A stretch of DNA of 64,000 nucleotides from Maniola hyperantus (Eukaryota; Arthropoda; Insecta; Lepidoptera; Nymphalidae), in NCBI RefSeq assembly GCF_902806685.2, contig NC_048552.1, positions 9,203,662 through 9,267,661 on the forward strand. The letters run 5' to 3'. The first letter of the stretch is position 1; each line of letters begins with the position of its first letter. Shown here piece by piece: positions 11,696 through 23,042 of the stretch. Position numbers and translations under genes: made by a program. The notes below the pieces were generated by a model. That model saw nothing but the letters and a program-made list of their open reading frames with translations. It made no database searches and was not told the DNA's origin.

Positions 11696-12532
11696 TATAA
11701 ACGTGTTTCAAGTATAAAATTCTGACTAAGCAGTTTTCTTATAGTAATTACAATTAGTACCTAGTGTAAGTAGTTTATTCGACGAAACCATTCCATTTAA
11801 TATTACCTAAATAACACAATTTGCTTTAGTAACTTCGCCTTTAGCTTAAATTTGTATAGAACGTGCTTCCAATGCTGCCACAGCTTATTTTCGATGAATC
11901 ATGTCAAACGAGCTATTGTGTATCATTTGTATACGCGTTTGTTTGTCAAATAAATTACGCCCCGAGTGACAATGAAAACTGCGGGTCAGAATTGGGGCAA
12001 TTATGTTGTGGTTAATTTCCTAACTTCAATGTGGAAATTTGTGGTTGTATACTAAATTAGTGTGAGCAATAAACTGCGTGAATAAATAAGTCAAGTTATT
12101 TTATTAAGGATACAATTAGCGTTAATAGAATATTTATTTACTAGGTGATGCCCGCGAGTTCGTCCGCGTGGATTTACATTATTCAAAATCCAAAAAAACA
12201 ACTTTGTTTCGTTACACACAATCCTGTCTGAACATATTTGCTAGAAAAATCCTGACTAGATCCTGACAGATAAAAATTACAGTACATAGTCGAACGTGAC
12301 ACAATGTTCAGATTCCCAATAGAGTTTATTTACATTGGGGTGCGCTGAAACTCAGTGACACATGCTACATTATGTTACGATTTTATGTAGAAACTGAGTT
12401 GAGCTAGCTAGGCTATTTAACTAGGTTAACGCGTTATATTTTAGAGTTTAGACCATCTGAGTTCGAGGCTCCTATTTGAATGACATCCTTCCCCTCTGCC
12501 GGTCCTTCAATCAATCAGCCCATTTGCGTTTA
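11696..12532. other. No gene seen
   Basis: AT-rich, with only the truncated repeat head at 12140-12191. Confidence 0.5.
12140..12191 (+). repeat. Type A/B repeat head, truncated
   Basis: About 50 bp of the shared head (GATGCCCGCGAGTTCGTCCG) ending after ATTCAAAATCC. Confidence 0.65.
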
Positions 12533-12650
12533 CTGCTTAACATAGGCCTTCCCAAGAGTGCGCCTCCATACAGAATCCTCCGCCTCCCTCATCCACACAC
12601 TTCTCGCTACCTCCTTAAGATCATTAGTCCAGAGAGCTGGAGGCAAAAAA
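12533..12650 (-). mobile_element. LINE 3' tail remnant (BEL/Pao landing site)
   Basis: CTTAACATAGGCCTTCCCAA, CGCCTCCCTCATCCACACAC and CGCTACCTCCTTAAGATC resemble 42215-42345, the antisense end of an RTE-like element. The BEL/Pao element inserted ~20 bases to its right. Confidence 0.6.
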
Positions 12651-12666
12651 AGTTAATTCTATAAAC

Positions 12667-12671
12667 CAAAC
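12667..12671. repeat. Target-site duplication, left (caaac)
   Basis: The five bases before the 5' LTR are caaac, matching the five bases after the 3' LTR. This fixes the element ends and shows integrase-mediated insertion. Confidence 0.92.
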
Positions 12672-13060
12672 TGTTGAAGCGCCTACAACATCTTTGCAGC
12701 AAATGCGTACCAACTCATCGACTCATAATTTTATCGTTCATTTAATTATCTAATTGTTTCTTTATAGTATTTTGTTATTGTATATATATAAATTAGTCAC
12801 TTTTATAACTCATGTTTAATATTTTGGAATCAAACATTAATAATCTAAAATCACACATTTATTATCTTTTCCAAATGTCAGTTCATGCAACATAATATTT
12901 TTATAACCACCCGCAATTTTCTATATATTTTTTGTATCAATTGACGTTTTCATAAATTCCTTTGTTCTCTTCTTGTTAAAAACTAAACAACGGTCTGCGC
13001 TCAATAAATCTTTTTACAACTGCAAGGAAAAATCTTTAAATTGTCATCCACGCATCTACA
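12672..13060 (+). repeat. 5' LTR of the BEL/Pao element
   Basis: 389 bp, TG...CA ends, with no difference seen from the 3' LTR. It holds a TATA-like run near 12779-12791, which could serve as the element promoter, and an AATAAA polyadenylation signal at 13003-13008. The promoter role is inferred from position, not shown. Confidence 0.95.
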
Positions 13061-13065
13061 AGTTT

Positions 13066-13075
13066 TGGCGACCGT
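13066..13075 (+). other. Candidate primer-binding site (tRNA-Arg type)
   Basis: TGGCGACCGT begins five bases after the 5' LTR. It begins with the TGG expected from a tRNA CCA end and, as I recall, complements the 3' end of insect tRNA-Arg(UCG). The match stops after about 10 bases, so the tRNA assignment is tentative. Confidence 0.65.
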
Positions 13076-13988
13076 TTTTTATCAACACGAACCTGTAAAC
13101 AAAAGGATTCGACGAACAACAACGAAGAAATTACGCAATTACAACTTGGCGGCTACTCGACGATCCAGCTACTTATTGCAACATCATCTGGTCAGAGCAG
13201 CTCAAGCCGGGAAGGTGATCGTATTTCTGGAATTGGAGGACACCAGCGCTGAAGTCAGCACCGATCAGCATTCGCATCCGTGCCGGCCTATTCAGATAAG
13301 TGCCTTACTTTCCTATACATAACCCTTTTGTTCCATCAATATCCCATACCTAAATACACATTCCTATAAAATCTCATTTAAATCCTTTCTTGCATAAGGG
13401 CTACTATTAAAATACAGTGCAATAATAGTGAAATGATACATTTATTAGTGAAATAAAACAGTTATAAATCAGATTACGTCATCGTCATAACGATTGCATC
13501 ATACTTTATTTTGTTTTTTTTTTTCGCGCCGGAGGCTTTTTATAGACATTTCGTGTTCTAAACAACTAGATATTGTAAAATTAAACTCGATATACCTATT
13601 TATCGCTACCTAACGAGTGAAAGTATAAAAATATTTGTTAGTTTTGTTGTTTTATCTTGTTATTTTATCATTGTAGTTTTAGTATATCTAACGCAACTAG
13701 CCAATTATTATTAATATAATATAGTTAACTCTTTTGCTATTGTACTGAAATACGTACTTAAGGTCAGTGTGCCGACTATTTCAGCTTGGCTGGTATACCT
13801 ACTCACGACGCGACGTGGCGTGGCGGGCGCGGGCTACACAGCGCGTTCGACAGAGCCGAGCTGCGCTTGCCGGGTCACAGGTGACACCAAAGACACTATA
13901 CGAGGAGCGTGAGAATTTTTTATTATTCTATTTATTAGTATTTATTAGTTTTGCTTTATTTAAATAATTCGAGTAACAAATATACAAA
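13076..13988 (+). other. BEL/Pao untranslated leader
   Basis: Roughly 910 bp between the primer site and the gag ATG. It has no recognisable coding content. A GC-rich patch lies at about 13797-13875 in otherwise AT-rich sequence, a plausible place for packaging or dimerisation structure (inference). Short open frames here have no recognisable features and one crosses the LTR/primer-site boundary. Confidence 0.7.
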
Positions 13989-16900
13989 ATGTCTAACGAC
14001 AAAGGCGATTTAAAGAGCCTACTCACAAAAAGAACGTCCATTAAGGGTCGTATCACAAAGTTTAAAAACTATATAGATAATTTTTCAAAAAAAGAAGTTT
14101 TAACGGCAATTCAAATATCTGAATTAACAATTAAATTAGAGAAATTTCGTTTACTTTCGGTTCAATACGAGCAGTTGCAAGATTTAATTGATGTTTTAAA
14201 TTCAGAAAACATAGCCTTTGAGATTAATGAACGAGATGCCATTGAGCAGGACTGTGCGACATGTATTGCTATTGCTCAAACAATTATCAACGACTCAAAT
14301 AGTCCTAAAGACAGTCACGATCGTAGTCACTCGTCCTTGTCTCAGTGCCATCACGAACACTATGAAGCTGAGTTTAAGTTACCGCAATTGCAAATTAATA
14401 AATTCGATGGTGCCTATTTTCGGTGGCTCGAATTCCGCGACACATTTTTATCGCTTATACACAACAACGAGCGCATCAAGCCTATTCATAAATTTCATTA
14501 TTTGGTATCGTACTTAGAAGGTGACGCCGCTCGTGTTATCGCGAATCTTGAGGTTTCTGCCTCTAACTATAATGACGCGTGGCGCTTATTGTGCGATAGG
14601 TACGACAACAAGCGACAACTTATTAATCATCATTTAAATGCTCTTTTCAAAATCGAAACTATGACACGTGAGACTGATCGTTCATTGCGCTTTGTGGTGG
14701 ACACAGTTACTAAGAATTTACGTGCATTGTCCAGTTTGGGTCAAGCTACTGAACATTGGGACTTAATAATAATTCATATGATTTGCTCAAAATTAGACCC
14801 ACGTACATTAAGTAAATGGGAAGAGATGCGTAATTCTTTGGATGACATACCCACACTTAATCAATTTAATAAATTTTTAACAGATCGCGCAGACATTTTA
14901 GAAACACTAAATCGCAATAGGTTGGAGAGATCTAAGACGTCACACACCCCTTCACGTCCTGCTACAGGTCAGCATACTAGCACTAGCATTCAAACAAAAT
15001 CTTTTAGCTCATTAACTCCAAATAACAATACTAAACGTTGTGTCATATGCAATGGTGAGCATAGAATATATGACTGCGCTAATTTCAAGGCCAAGTGTAT
15101 AGAGGAAAGAAAAGCTGACGTACAGCGGCTGAAGCTATGCGCGAATTGCCTCAGGTTAGGCCACAATCAACGCAACTGCAGGCTTGGTCCTTGTCGCAAG
15201 TGCAAGAAATTTCACAATAGTTTTTTGTGTGAACAAACAGCGCATTCTAACTCCAACAACAACGATTCTACAAACACTACCGAAACAATAGTCAATTTTT
15301 CTAGACAACCAGCGAATCAAGTCATATTATCTACAGCCATAGTCGAAGTTAGCAATCCTAAAATAAACAAATCATTAAAGGTCCGAGCTTTACTGGATTG
15401 CGGAAGTCAATCATCTTTTCTAACCAATCGTTTGAAAGACATTCTAGGTCTCGAGTCACAGCCTATTAATAAAATTAACGTTATCGGTATCGGCAACAAC
15501 TCTTCAAATTTCATCACTGAGAGTTGCATTGCACACATCAGTTCAATACACAAAGAATATAACGTTGCTTTGACTTGCTATATACTCAAAGAGTTGACAG
15601 GTTCGATTCCTGCTGCTCCTATAAATTTACAAGGTTTTCATATACCAACTAATTTGAAACTTGCAGATCCTAATTTCGACATTCCTTCGTCCATCGATGT
15701 CCTCATTGGTGCAGACCTCTTCTGGGATGTTCTAGGCAATGATACACTCACATTAGGTCCAAGTTTTCCAAAATTACGAAACACAAAGTTTGGCTGGATA
15801 ATTGCCGGTCCTATTTATACAAATGTCAATATATCTAATGAGATTCAATGTAATAAGTCAATACTTAAACAAAATGAAGAAACTGAAAGCATACATGACT
15901 TATTACCAAAATTCTGGAACATCGAAGAGATTCCAAACAAAACATGCCTTACTAAAACAGAAAAGGCGTGTGAACAACATTTTGTATCCAATACCACTCG
16001 ATTGTCTAGTGGAAGGTTTTGTGTTCAACTTCCACTCATTGACACACCCGATTGTTTAGGTGATTCCTATACGATGGCTAAGCAGCGATTTTTAAATTTG
16101 GAAAAGCGTTTTAGGAGAAATCCGCAGATTAAAGAACAATACGTCGAATTTATACGCGAATATGCTGAACTTGGTCACTTAGAAGTTCTTCCTATAACTA
16201 AACCACCTGAACTATCCTATTTTTTGTGTCATCATGCTGTATTCAAAGAGACAAGCGAGTCTACGAAAATTAGGGTCGTCTATGACGGATCTGCCCCCAC
16301 CCCTTCAGGCTACTCGCTCAATGATATCCTAATGGTGGGGCCAAATATCCAGGATTCACTCTTTGCAATTCTAATTCGAGCCAGACAATATAAATTTTTA
16401 CTAACAGCTGACATCGAAAAAATGTATCGGCAAATTGCGTTACATGATGACAATCAAAATCTCCAGTTGATTTTATGGCGAGAGCAAGAATCCGAACCAA
16501 TTAAAATACTGCGTCTAAAAACCGTGACGTACGGTCTAGCAAGTTCAAGCTTCATAAGTACACGTTGTCTTTGGCAATTAGGGCACGAGTGTACAGACAA
16601 ATCAATCGAAACAATAATTAAAAATGATTTCTATGTCGATGATCTTATTACCGGAGCTAACACCGAAGACGAACTAATACACATTCAAAATTCGGTATCC
16701 AATACTCTTAAATCTGGATGCTTCAACCTTCGGAAATATCGATCCAATTCGAAATCAATTTTGAATGCCATAAATCCAGAAGAAAAATTAAGTATTAGTT
16801 CTTCCACTTCCACTTTAGGACTTGGGTGGACTCCGGGGAATGACAAACTCCAGATATCATTTCAGATCCCTGACAAATCATCAAAGGTGACCAAACGTTT

Positions 16901-18062
16901 AATCTTGTCATTCACATTTAAAATTTTTGATCCATTGGGTCTGATAAGTCCATGTGTCATTTTACCTAAAATGCTATTGCAATCTCTGTGGCTACAAAAA
17001 ATTGATTGGGATGATCCCGTTCCCAGAGACATACAAAACACTTGGGATGAATTTTCTAATACATTACCAAGTCTTGCAAATTTTGAAGTTCCTCGAAACG
17101 TACTTTGTAACAATCCTACAATAATAGAGCTTCATTCATTTAGCGATGCTTCACAAGGTGCGTACGGAGCTTGCATCTATATACGATCTATCAACGATGA
17201 AGGTATCAGCGTAAAATTATTATGCTCCAAATCTAAGGTATCTCCAATGAAACCTACGACTATACCTCGTTTAGAACTCAGTGGAGCTCTCCTGGCGGCT
17301 AAATTATCCAAGACCGTCGTCGAATCTCTTAGATGTTCGGTTTCGCGTCAGGTGCATTGGTGTGACTCCACAGTTGTTCTTGGATGGCTTCATACAAACT
17401 GTCGAAAATTAAAAACCTTTGTAGCGAATAGGGTCGTGGAGATATCCGAAACAACAGATATATCTTCATGGCGCTACGTGCCCACTGCACTTAATCCTGC
17501 AGACTATATTTCTAGGGGCGTTACTCCTAAAGATATAGTATCTAAGCAGATGTGGTGGCATGGTCCCGAGTTCTTACAAAAACCGGAATCAGAATGGCCT
17601 ATTCTTTCATCACACCGCGTTGAAGAAAACCTACCAGAAACTAAAGGCCTTTCAGCTGCGGTAGTAGACATTCTTGATTCTATTATAGAATTTGAACGCT
17701 ACTCTAAACTATCAAAATTACAAAGAACTTTTGCATATATAAAACGATTTATTCATAATCTACGACACAAAACAAATAAACTTACAGGCAGTTTATCTTT
17801 AGAGGAATTAAACGACGCATTTTCAAATCTTTGTGCTATTTCTCAAAGGCAATCCTTTCCAAAGGAATTTAAACTATTAGAAAGTGGAAAGCCAATTAGC
17901 AATAAATCCAATATCATATCATTAACTCCTTTCTTTGATAGTGATGCTAAATTAATACGAGTTGGTGGCAGAATTGACAATTCTAATTACGATTTCGACA
18001 AAAAACATCCGATTTTGCTACACTCAAGTCATCATTTCACTTCAATTCAGTTCAATTTTTGA
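13989..18062 (+). CDS. BEL/Pao Gag-Pol polyprotein, open portion (gag, protease, RT, RNase H)
   Basis: 1,357 codons from an ATG at 13989. The N-terminal ~310 residues are gag; residues 138-210 have the DUF1759-like look (FDG, W, F, L spacing). Zinc knuckles follow at 351-363, 384-397 and 402-414. The aspartic protease centre is near D470 in ALLDCGSQ, with C where S or T usually follows D. RT: D808 in the TADIE block and YVDD at 882-885. RNase H: D1053, E1096, D1126 and D1172 are the candidate acidic residues. The frame ends at TGA 18060-18062, just inside the integrase zinc-binding region, because the next integrase homology lies in another frame. It is therefore a truncated polyprotein. Gag coats the particle; Pol copies RNA into DNA. 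Protease cleavage would separate them (family knowledge). Confidence 0.93.
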   Translation: MSNDKGDLKSLLTKRTSIKGRITKFKNYIDNFSKKEVLTAIQISELTIKLEKFRLLSVQYEQLQDLIDVLNSENIAFEINERDAIEQDCATCIAIAQTIINDSNSPKDSHDRSHSSLSQCHHEHYEAEFKLPQLQINKFDGAYFRWLEFRDTFLSLIHNNERIKPIHKFHYLVSYLEGDAARVIANLEVSASNYNDAWRLLCDRYDNKRQLINHHLNALFKIETMTRETDRSLRFVVDTVTKNLRALSSLGQATEHWDLIIIHMICSKLDPRTLSKWEEMRNSLDDIPTLNQFNKFLTDRADILETLNRNRLERSKTSHTPSRPATGQHTSTSIQTKSFSSLTPNNNTKRCVICNGEHRIYDCANFKAKCIEERKADVQRLKLCANCLRLGHNQRNCRLGPCRKCKKFHNSFLCEQTAHSNSNNNDSTNTTETIVNFSRQPANQVILSTAIVEVSNPKINKSLKVRALLDCGSQSSFLTNRLKDILGLESQPINKINVIGIGNNSSNFITESCIAHISSIHKEYNVALTCYILKELTGSIPAAPINLQGFHIPTNLKLADPNFDIPSSIDVLIGADLFWDVLGNDTLTLGPSFPKLRNTKFGWIIAGPIYTNVNISNEIQCNKSILKQNEETESIHDLLPKFWNIEEIPNKTCLTKTEKACEQHFVSNTTRLSSGRFCVQLPLIDTPDCLGDSYTMAKQRFLNLEKRFRRNPQIKEQYVEFIREYAELGHLEVLPITKPPELSYFLCHHAVFKETSESTKIRVVYDGSAPTPSGYSLNDILMVGPNIQDSLFAILIRARQYKFLLTADIEKMYRQIALHDDNQNLQLILWREQESEPIKILRLKTVTYGLASSSFISTRCLWQLGHECTDKSIETIIKNDFYVDDLITGANTEDELIHIQNSVSNTLKSGCFNLRKYRSNSKSILNAINPEEKLSISSSTSTLGLGWTPGNDKLQISFQIPDKSSKVTKRLILSFTFKIFDPLGLISPCVILPKMLLQSLWLQKIDWDDPVPRDIQNTWDEFSNTLPSLANFEVPRNVLCNNPTIIELHSFSDASQGAYGACIYIRSINDEGISVKLLCSKSKVSPMKPTTIPRLELSGALLAAKLSKTVVESLRCSVSRQVHWCDSTVVLGWLHTNCRKLKTFVANRVVEISETTDISSWRYVPTALNPADYISRGVTPKDIVSKQMWWHGPEFLQKPESEWPILSSHRVEENLPETKGLSAAVVDILDSIIEFERYSKLSKLQRTFAYIKRFIHNLRHKTNKLTGSLSLEELNDAFSNLCAISQRQSFPKEFKLLESGKPISNKSNIISLTPFFDSDAKLIRVGGRIDNSNYDFDKKHPILLHSSHHFTSIQFNF

Positions 18063-19176
18063 ACAATATCACCTTCGTCATATGCATGCTGGACCACAGC
18101 TACTGCTCGCGTCAATCCGCGAATAATTATGGCCAATTAATGGTAGACGCCTTGCTAGGAATACATTTCACAATTGCGTAACATGCAAGCGCCATCAAGG
18201 GAAGGCAATCTATCCCATAATGGGTAACTTACCCATCCAAAGAATTACACCAGATTTTCCATTTAAGACTGTGGGAATAGACTTTGCTGGACCATTCTAT
18301 ATCTCTAATAAGAAGGGTCGTGGGTCCAGAGTCATTAAAGCATATTTGTGTTTATTTGTATGTCTAAGATTCAAATGTTTACATTTAGAAGCTGTCAGTG
18401 ACCTAACCAAAGAAGGGTTTTTACAAGCGCTACGCAGATTTACGTCAAGACGCGGAAAACCTGCGGAAATCTTTTGCGACAACGGGAAAAACTTTGTCTC
18501 GGCAGCCAAGGAAATAGGCATCTTTTTAAAGGCTAATGAACAAACTATCATTGACTCTGCAACTGGCGAAAACATTAAATTCATATTCTCACCCACGTAT
18601 AGTCCTCACTTTGGTGGCATTTTTGAGGCTGGTGTCAAATCCGCTAAATACCACATCCGTCGCGTCATGGGTAATACCCATCTAAATTTTGAGGAATTAG
18701 GAACATTATTCACTCAAGTTGAAGCTATTTTGAATAGTCGACCTTTATGTCCCCTGACATCCAATCCTACCGACTATCGCTCCCTAACTCCGGGGCACTT
18801 TTTGATAGGACGGCCACTTACTTCGGTACCGTCACCTCCGCTACAACATTACAATCCAAATCGCCTTCGACGTTATGAAAGACTCGAACAAATTCGCCAG
18901 CACTTTTGGCAGCGATAGCAAAAGGAGTACATCGCAGAACTTCAGCAGCGATCTAAATGGCAAACGAATTCAGCAAAATTAAAAGAAGGAGATCTAGTAC
19001 TTCTAATAGAGGACAACTTACCACCACTATGCTGGAAGCTTGGAAGAGTTTCACGATTATTTCCTGGCTCCGATGGAGTATCACGCGTCGCTGAAGTAAC
19101 TACATCCAAGGGCACCTTCAGAAGACCATTTGTAAAACTTTGTCCACTACTTACCTGGGATGATCCAGAAAGTTGA
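18063..19176 (+). pseudogene. BEL/Pao integrase and C-terminal domain, broken
   Basis: Integrase homology continues in the +1 frame relative to the upstream polyprotein. It is interrupted by TAA at 18124-18126 and TAG at 18916-18918 and ends at TGA 19174-19176. The longest uninterrupted piece starts at ATG 18220 and has 232 codons. Its D,D,E catalytic candidates are D21 (18280, in GIDFAGP), D87 (18478, in FCDNGKNF) and E136 (18625, in GGIFEAGV). The paired cysteines of the zinc-binding part lie just upstream, near 18175-18186. After the TAG, 85 codons continue with the DUF5641-like C-terminal look (GDLV...W.LGRV). Without a helper this copy should not make full-length integrase. I do not reconstruct the product. 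Confidence 0.9.
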
Positions 19177-19192
19177 AAGCTGCGCTTTCCAC

Positions 19193-19203
19193 GGAGGGGA
19201 GGA
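19193..19203 (+). other. Polypurine tract
   Basis: The 11-base purine run GGAGGGGAGGA abuts the 3' LTR, the expected plus-strand primer position. It lies 16 bases after the last pol stop. Confidence 0.85.
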
Positions 19204-19592
19204 TGTTGAAGCGCCTACAACATCTTTGCAGCAAATGCGTACCAACTCATCGACTCATAATTTTATCGTTCATTTAATTATCTAATTGTTTCTTTATAGT
19301 ATTTTGTTATTGTATATATATAAATTAGTCACTTTTATAACTCATGTTTAATATTTTGGAATCAAACATTAATAATCTAAAATCACACATTTATTATCTT
19401 TTCCAAATGTCAGTTCATGCAACATAATATTTTTATAACCACCCGCAATTTTCTATATATTTTTTGTATCAATTGACGTTTTCATAAATTCCTTTGTTCT
19501 CTTCTTGTTAAAAACTAAACAACGGTCTGCGCTCAATAAATCTTTTTACAACTGCAAGGAAAAATCTTTAAATTGTCATCCACGCATCTACA
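19204..19592 (+). repeat. 3' LTR of the BEL/Pao element
   Basis: 389 bp, same ends and sequence as the 5' LTR as far as I can compare by eye. It directly follows the purine tract and is followed by the caaac target duplication. Confidence 0.95.
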
Positions 19593-19597
19593 CAAAC
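19593..19597. repeat. Target-site duplication, right (caaac)
   Basis: Right-hand partner of the caaac duplication at 12667-12671. Confidence 0.92.
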
Positions 19598-19611
19598 TAA
19601 CAGTTCAAATT

Positions 19612-19715
19612 AGGTCACCCATCCAGTTATCGACTCGAGTCAACGTTACTTAATTAGCGTGATCGACTGACGTGCGCTGTCACAAGTAGACTACACGTCC
19701 CTAGTTCGTAGTGTG
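19612..19715 (+). repeat. Dispersed repeat piece
   Basis: GGTCACCCATCCAGTTATCG and ACTACACGTCCCTAGTT recur, diverged, at 31974-32010 and 22826-22904. Old repeat just right of the BEL/Pao element. Confidence 0.5.
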
Positions 19716-21234
19716 AATAGTATCTTACGGGAAATTATAGCAGCCGTTGCGGTCGTAATAATATTATCGTGACAATAAAACCAGGGCAGTTGTTGAGATA
19801 AAAGAATTTCTCTCAAAAAAGACCCGCCTGCAAATCGTTGCTGATTCTCGCAATACACGGCACGAGTCTCCTTAATGTGCGCTATACTTTACTACGCAAA
19901 ATATTTGGGTCATGCATTTCAGTCGTTCAATACAGTGTTTATGTACGTGAAAGTAATATTCAAAGTTTGTACTACGTGTATGGCATTAAATTGCTTTAGG
20001 GTATAGCTCTACTAGCGACATTTTGTTGTAGAGCTATTGGTCTTGTAGCATTTCTTTCATTTGGCAAGGGTCTGCTGCAATTATATTAACTAAATAGGAA
20101 CACTACCCAGAATAGATGGAAGTTTGATATTACAAATTTAGAATAATATTGACATTAAAATATCTTTCTGCTAAATATCTACTACCGCAAAATTTCGTTT
20201 TTGAAAACTATAAAAACTCAGACTAGAGGTTGCTGCAGGTTCTTTTACAGTTTAGTCCTGTAAAGAGAACGGGAGAAACCATGCAAAAAAAATTGTTATG
20301 GTTCTGTGGCCGGACACTCGAATGTCTTTCATACTGTTATGATGCCAATGGCGTCGGAATTCCAAACACAGAGTGTGACACATTTCTTTAATTTTTTGAA
20401 AGATTAGTGCTCTAAAAAAGATACACAAAAGTCACAAGAAAGCGTAGTCGCACTAGAGTTCAGGCTGTGGTTCAGGCCTTTAGTAGTATAACGCACGGCT
20501 TGTTTATCGGCATAGTGATACCACAACCACATAAAGACAGATGTGTCGCACTGATTGTGCTCGGGCTGCTGATTGTGTTTGACTTTCTTCTTTCTTTCTT
20601 CCGAACCTTCATTCTCCATACAAAAATGATCAAGCGACTGTCTTGTCGGAGTCGCTAGTGCAACCGCGCTTAGATGTAATTGGGTTTAGAGCAAACTATG
20701 CGTTTTGCTTCGCTTCTGCTTACTTGCAGTGTTCCTAACTTAGTTTGTTAGCATAGGCCTTGTGCGGGTCTCCGAGCTATAATAGGTACCTACCTAATTT
20801 CTATCGACAATCAATTCATGTTATTGAATAGATTTAGACTATGGACCAATAAATACGTCGGTTTATTTGAAAACGCTAATCTTAGAAAGTCTTCCACGGA
20901 AAAGATCTACCTTTTATCTAAATAATATATTTAAAAAATCCTAAATTACTCACGACTGATTCATCATCGCACATCCCAAACCCTACGACCTAGCGAGATG
21001 AAATTTTGCATAGACATCCAGATTTTTCACAGGCGCGGGTGGTCGAACTAAATCTGATATAATAATAACAAAATCTAATAAATAGGACTGTTGACTCTCA
21101 TTCTATTGTTTTTTATAAGCATGTCTAGTTATAAGACACACATTAAATAACAGCATCACCATTTTGGCACCTTTCTAAGAAGTACCTTGAAATACCTACT
21201 CACGTAGGACATTACGCGGCAGAAAATATTGTAC
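19716..21234. other. No gene seen
   Basis: The only frames are ~65-70 codons (20404-20658, overlapping on opposite strands) without features. Confidence 0.5.
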
Positions 21235-21372
21235 TTCGACCTTTAGAAAGAGATAGCGGTTCCGTAGAGCGTTGTCTTTGTCGTTGAGACCGACAAAATG
21301 TCACATAGGTATGAGTATAATGAGTGACAGACATAGCGCTCTACAAAGCCGAAATCTCATTCTAAAGGTCGA
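21235..21372 (+). mobile_element. MITE family 2, copy 1
   Basis: Ends TCGACCTTTAGAAAGAGAT and ATTCTAAAGGTCGA form the TIR; the interior has TAGAGCGTTGTCTTTGTCG mirrored by AGCGCTCTA. 138 bp. Shared with 36679-36808. Confidence 0.78.
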
Positions 21373-21832
21373 TGAACAATAATAATATTTCTTATATTTC
21401 TATAACCATTTTCAGGGCTATTATACCTCGCATTTTCTCGAGCTGCTAATAATATTTGTTACCAAGAAACTTACTTTAGTCAATCTGACCTTGTTTATAA
21501 GAAAAAATATGCCACAAATTAGGTCACACTACCCAAAACAGAAACACGTACATACGCCTTTAAATAATCGGATTATGCTTCCTAAGCCTCCTTTTCAACT
21601 CGAGCGTAACTTCATACATGGCTAAGGCCATTGACGTAGAGACTATGGAGTAGCGAATTTCATACATCAGACGTTAAAAAAGCGCCTCTACCTAATTATT
21701 ACAAAGGTATAAACACCTCTTCTCGTAGATCCCGTTAGCATTTCTCAAATTTCCTATTTAGTGTACCTACCCCTAGAGAACTTAAGGAATATTATTTTCT
21801 TTTAGTTATTATGGTACTGTTTTATAATAATA

Positions 21833-21990
21833 CTAGCTGATATCCGTGACTTTATCAGCGCAGATTTAGGGTTTAAAAAGCCCGTGGGCACTCTTTGATT
21901 TTCCGGGATAAAAGTAGCCTATGTCACTTTCCATGTCTTTACCTATATCCATGCAAAAAATTACAACAATTCGTTGCACCCCTCGTGTCT
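21833..21990 (+). repeat. Type B dispersed repeat
   Basis: Diverged head, then CTCTTTGATTTTCCGGG, AAAGTAGCCTATGTCAC, and the CATGCAAAAAATTAC segment. The tail is lost. Confidence 0.78.
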
Positions 21991-22825
21991 CTCTACCCGC
22001 CTTCTCCACTCCTGTCCTGCTGGCAAGTTAAAAACCGATTTCAAAACCCAATGCAAATAGGAATGTTAGCAGGATTTGGAATGGAACCAAGCGGCATCGC
22101 GTCAGTTTAGTCTTTCCTTTTTCTAACCGACTTACGCCAGTTTCTAAATCACTCAATCGCAAAGTTTCTCACAGACAAAAATTAAAAAAAAAAAACGTTT
22201 AATGCAGTTCTTTAGTTATGGTACAGTTCAAAATAACCAAAGCATAATATGAGATAGTTATTTCGAAATTACACTTCAATTTTATTTATCAGTAAAGATA
22301 TCTATGTATGATGTATATAAGTATAACTTTTTGCTAAATGATGAAATGCGGATTGTCAACATGTATATGTATATAATATATTTCGTACTATTCAAGTTGG
22401 GTTTATTTTGCAGGACATTGTTTCTTTAGTAATATACACCTCTCTGATCAAGGCTAACAGATATTTACGGTAGTAGTTAGTGCTTGCATACAGTAGCAAC
22501 ATAATTCAATTGGCATCTTTCCATTAACCGCTCTGTATGCTACATCTGGATGTTATAAGTTATAACACAAGCATAGTTTGTTTACACAAATATTGGAAGC
22601 TATGAAGTAATTTGCATAGACTAGTTTAGCTTTTAAGGCATTGAAATACATGGGGCTCGCTAGCACCGAAATTCATATACTTAATCGCAATCGAGTTTTA
22701 TTTATTTTCCTGAAGCATTAACAGCTATTAAATACAGAAGATTTTTTTGCGTGGCGCTCGCTCCAAAGAGTAATATGTCGGTACGAATAAAAATGGAGAA
22801 CGGAGGAAACGAAAAATAGGTCATC
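21991..22825. other. No gene seen
   Basis: Continues from a type B repeat whose tail has decayed; an AACCGACTT word near 22126 is a common repeat-end remnant. Confidence 0.45.
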
Positions 22826-22904
22826 ATTCAGCTTTCGACTTGGGTCAACCCTGGTGTGTTTGACTATAATGCGCTATAGGCCACACGTCCCTATAGTTAG
22901 TCAT

Positions 22905-23042
22905 CAACATCATCATGAACATCATGATCGACCGCCGCCACCCACCGCGGTGCACCGGTCCACTACTGAACACGGGTCTTTTCTCAGAATGGGAAAGGGC
23001 TAGGCCATAGTACACCACGCTGGCCAAGTACGGATTGTCAAA
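22905..23042 (-). mobile_element. SINE 3' portion, antisense
   Basis: The minus strand matches the second half of the 4464-4771 SINE, from the GGCCAGCGTGG block to the TGATCATGATG end. The tRNA-like head is missing, so it is 5' truncated. A repeat piece shared with 19612-19715 adjoins it on the left (22826-22904). Confidence 0.78.

Larger units (their letters stand above)
12672..19592 (+). mobile_element. Complete BEL/Pao LTR retrotransposon
   Basis: A 6,921-bp element bounded by two 389-bp LTRs that begin TG and end CA. It is flanked by a perfect 5-bp target duplication, caaac. Order inside: 5' LTR, primer site, ~930-bp leader, gag-pol frame, polypurine tract, 3' LTR. The single gag-pol frame runs gag, zinc knuckles, aspartic protease, RT with a YVDD active site, RNase H, integrase; this order plus the DUF1759-like gag region is typical of BEL/Pao. 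The LTRs appear identical by eye, so insertion was recent, yet the integrase part carries a frameshift and two stops. The element landed in an older LINE 3' tail (12533-12650). It makes its DNA copy in cytoplasmic particles and integrates in the nucleus (family knowledge). Confidence 0.95.

Noticed and set aside
13041..13322. 93-codon frame at the start of the BEL/Pao element
   Set aside because: It starts at TTG inside the LTR, runs across the LTR end and primer site and has no gag features.
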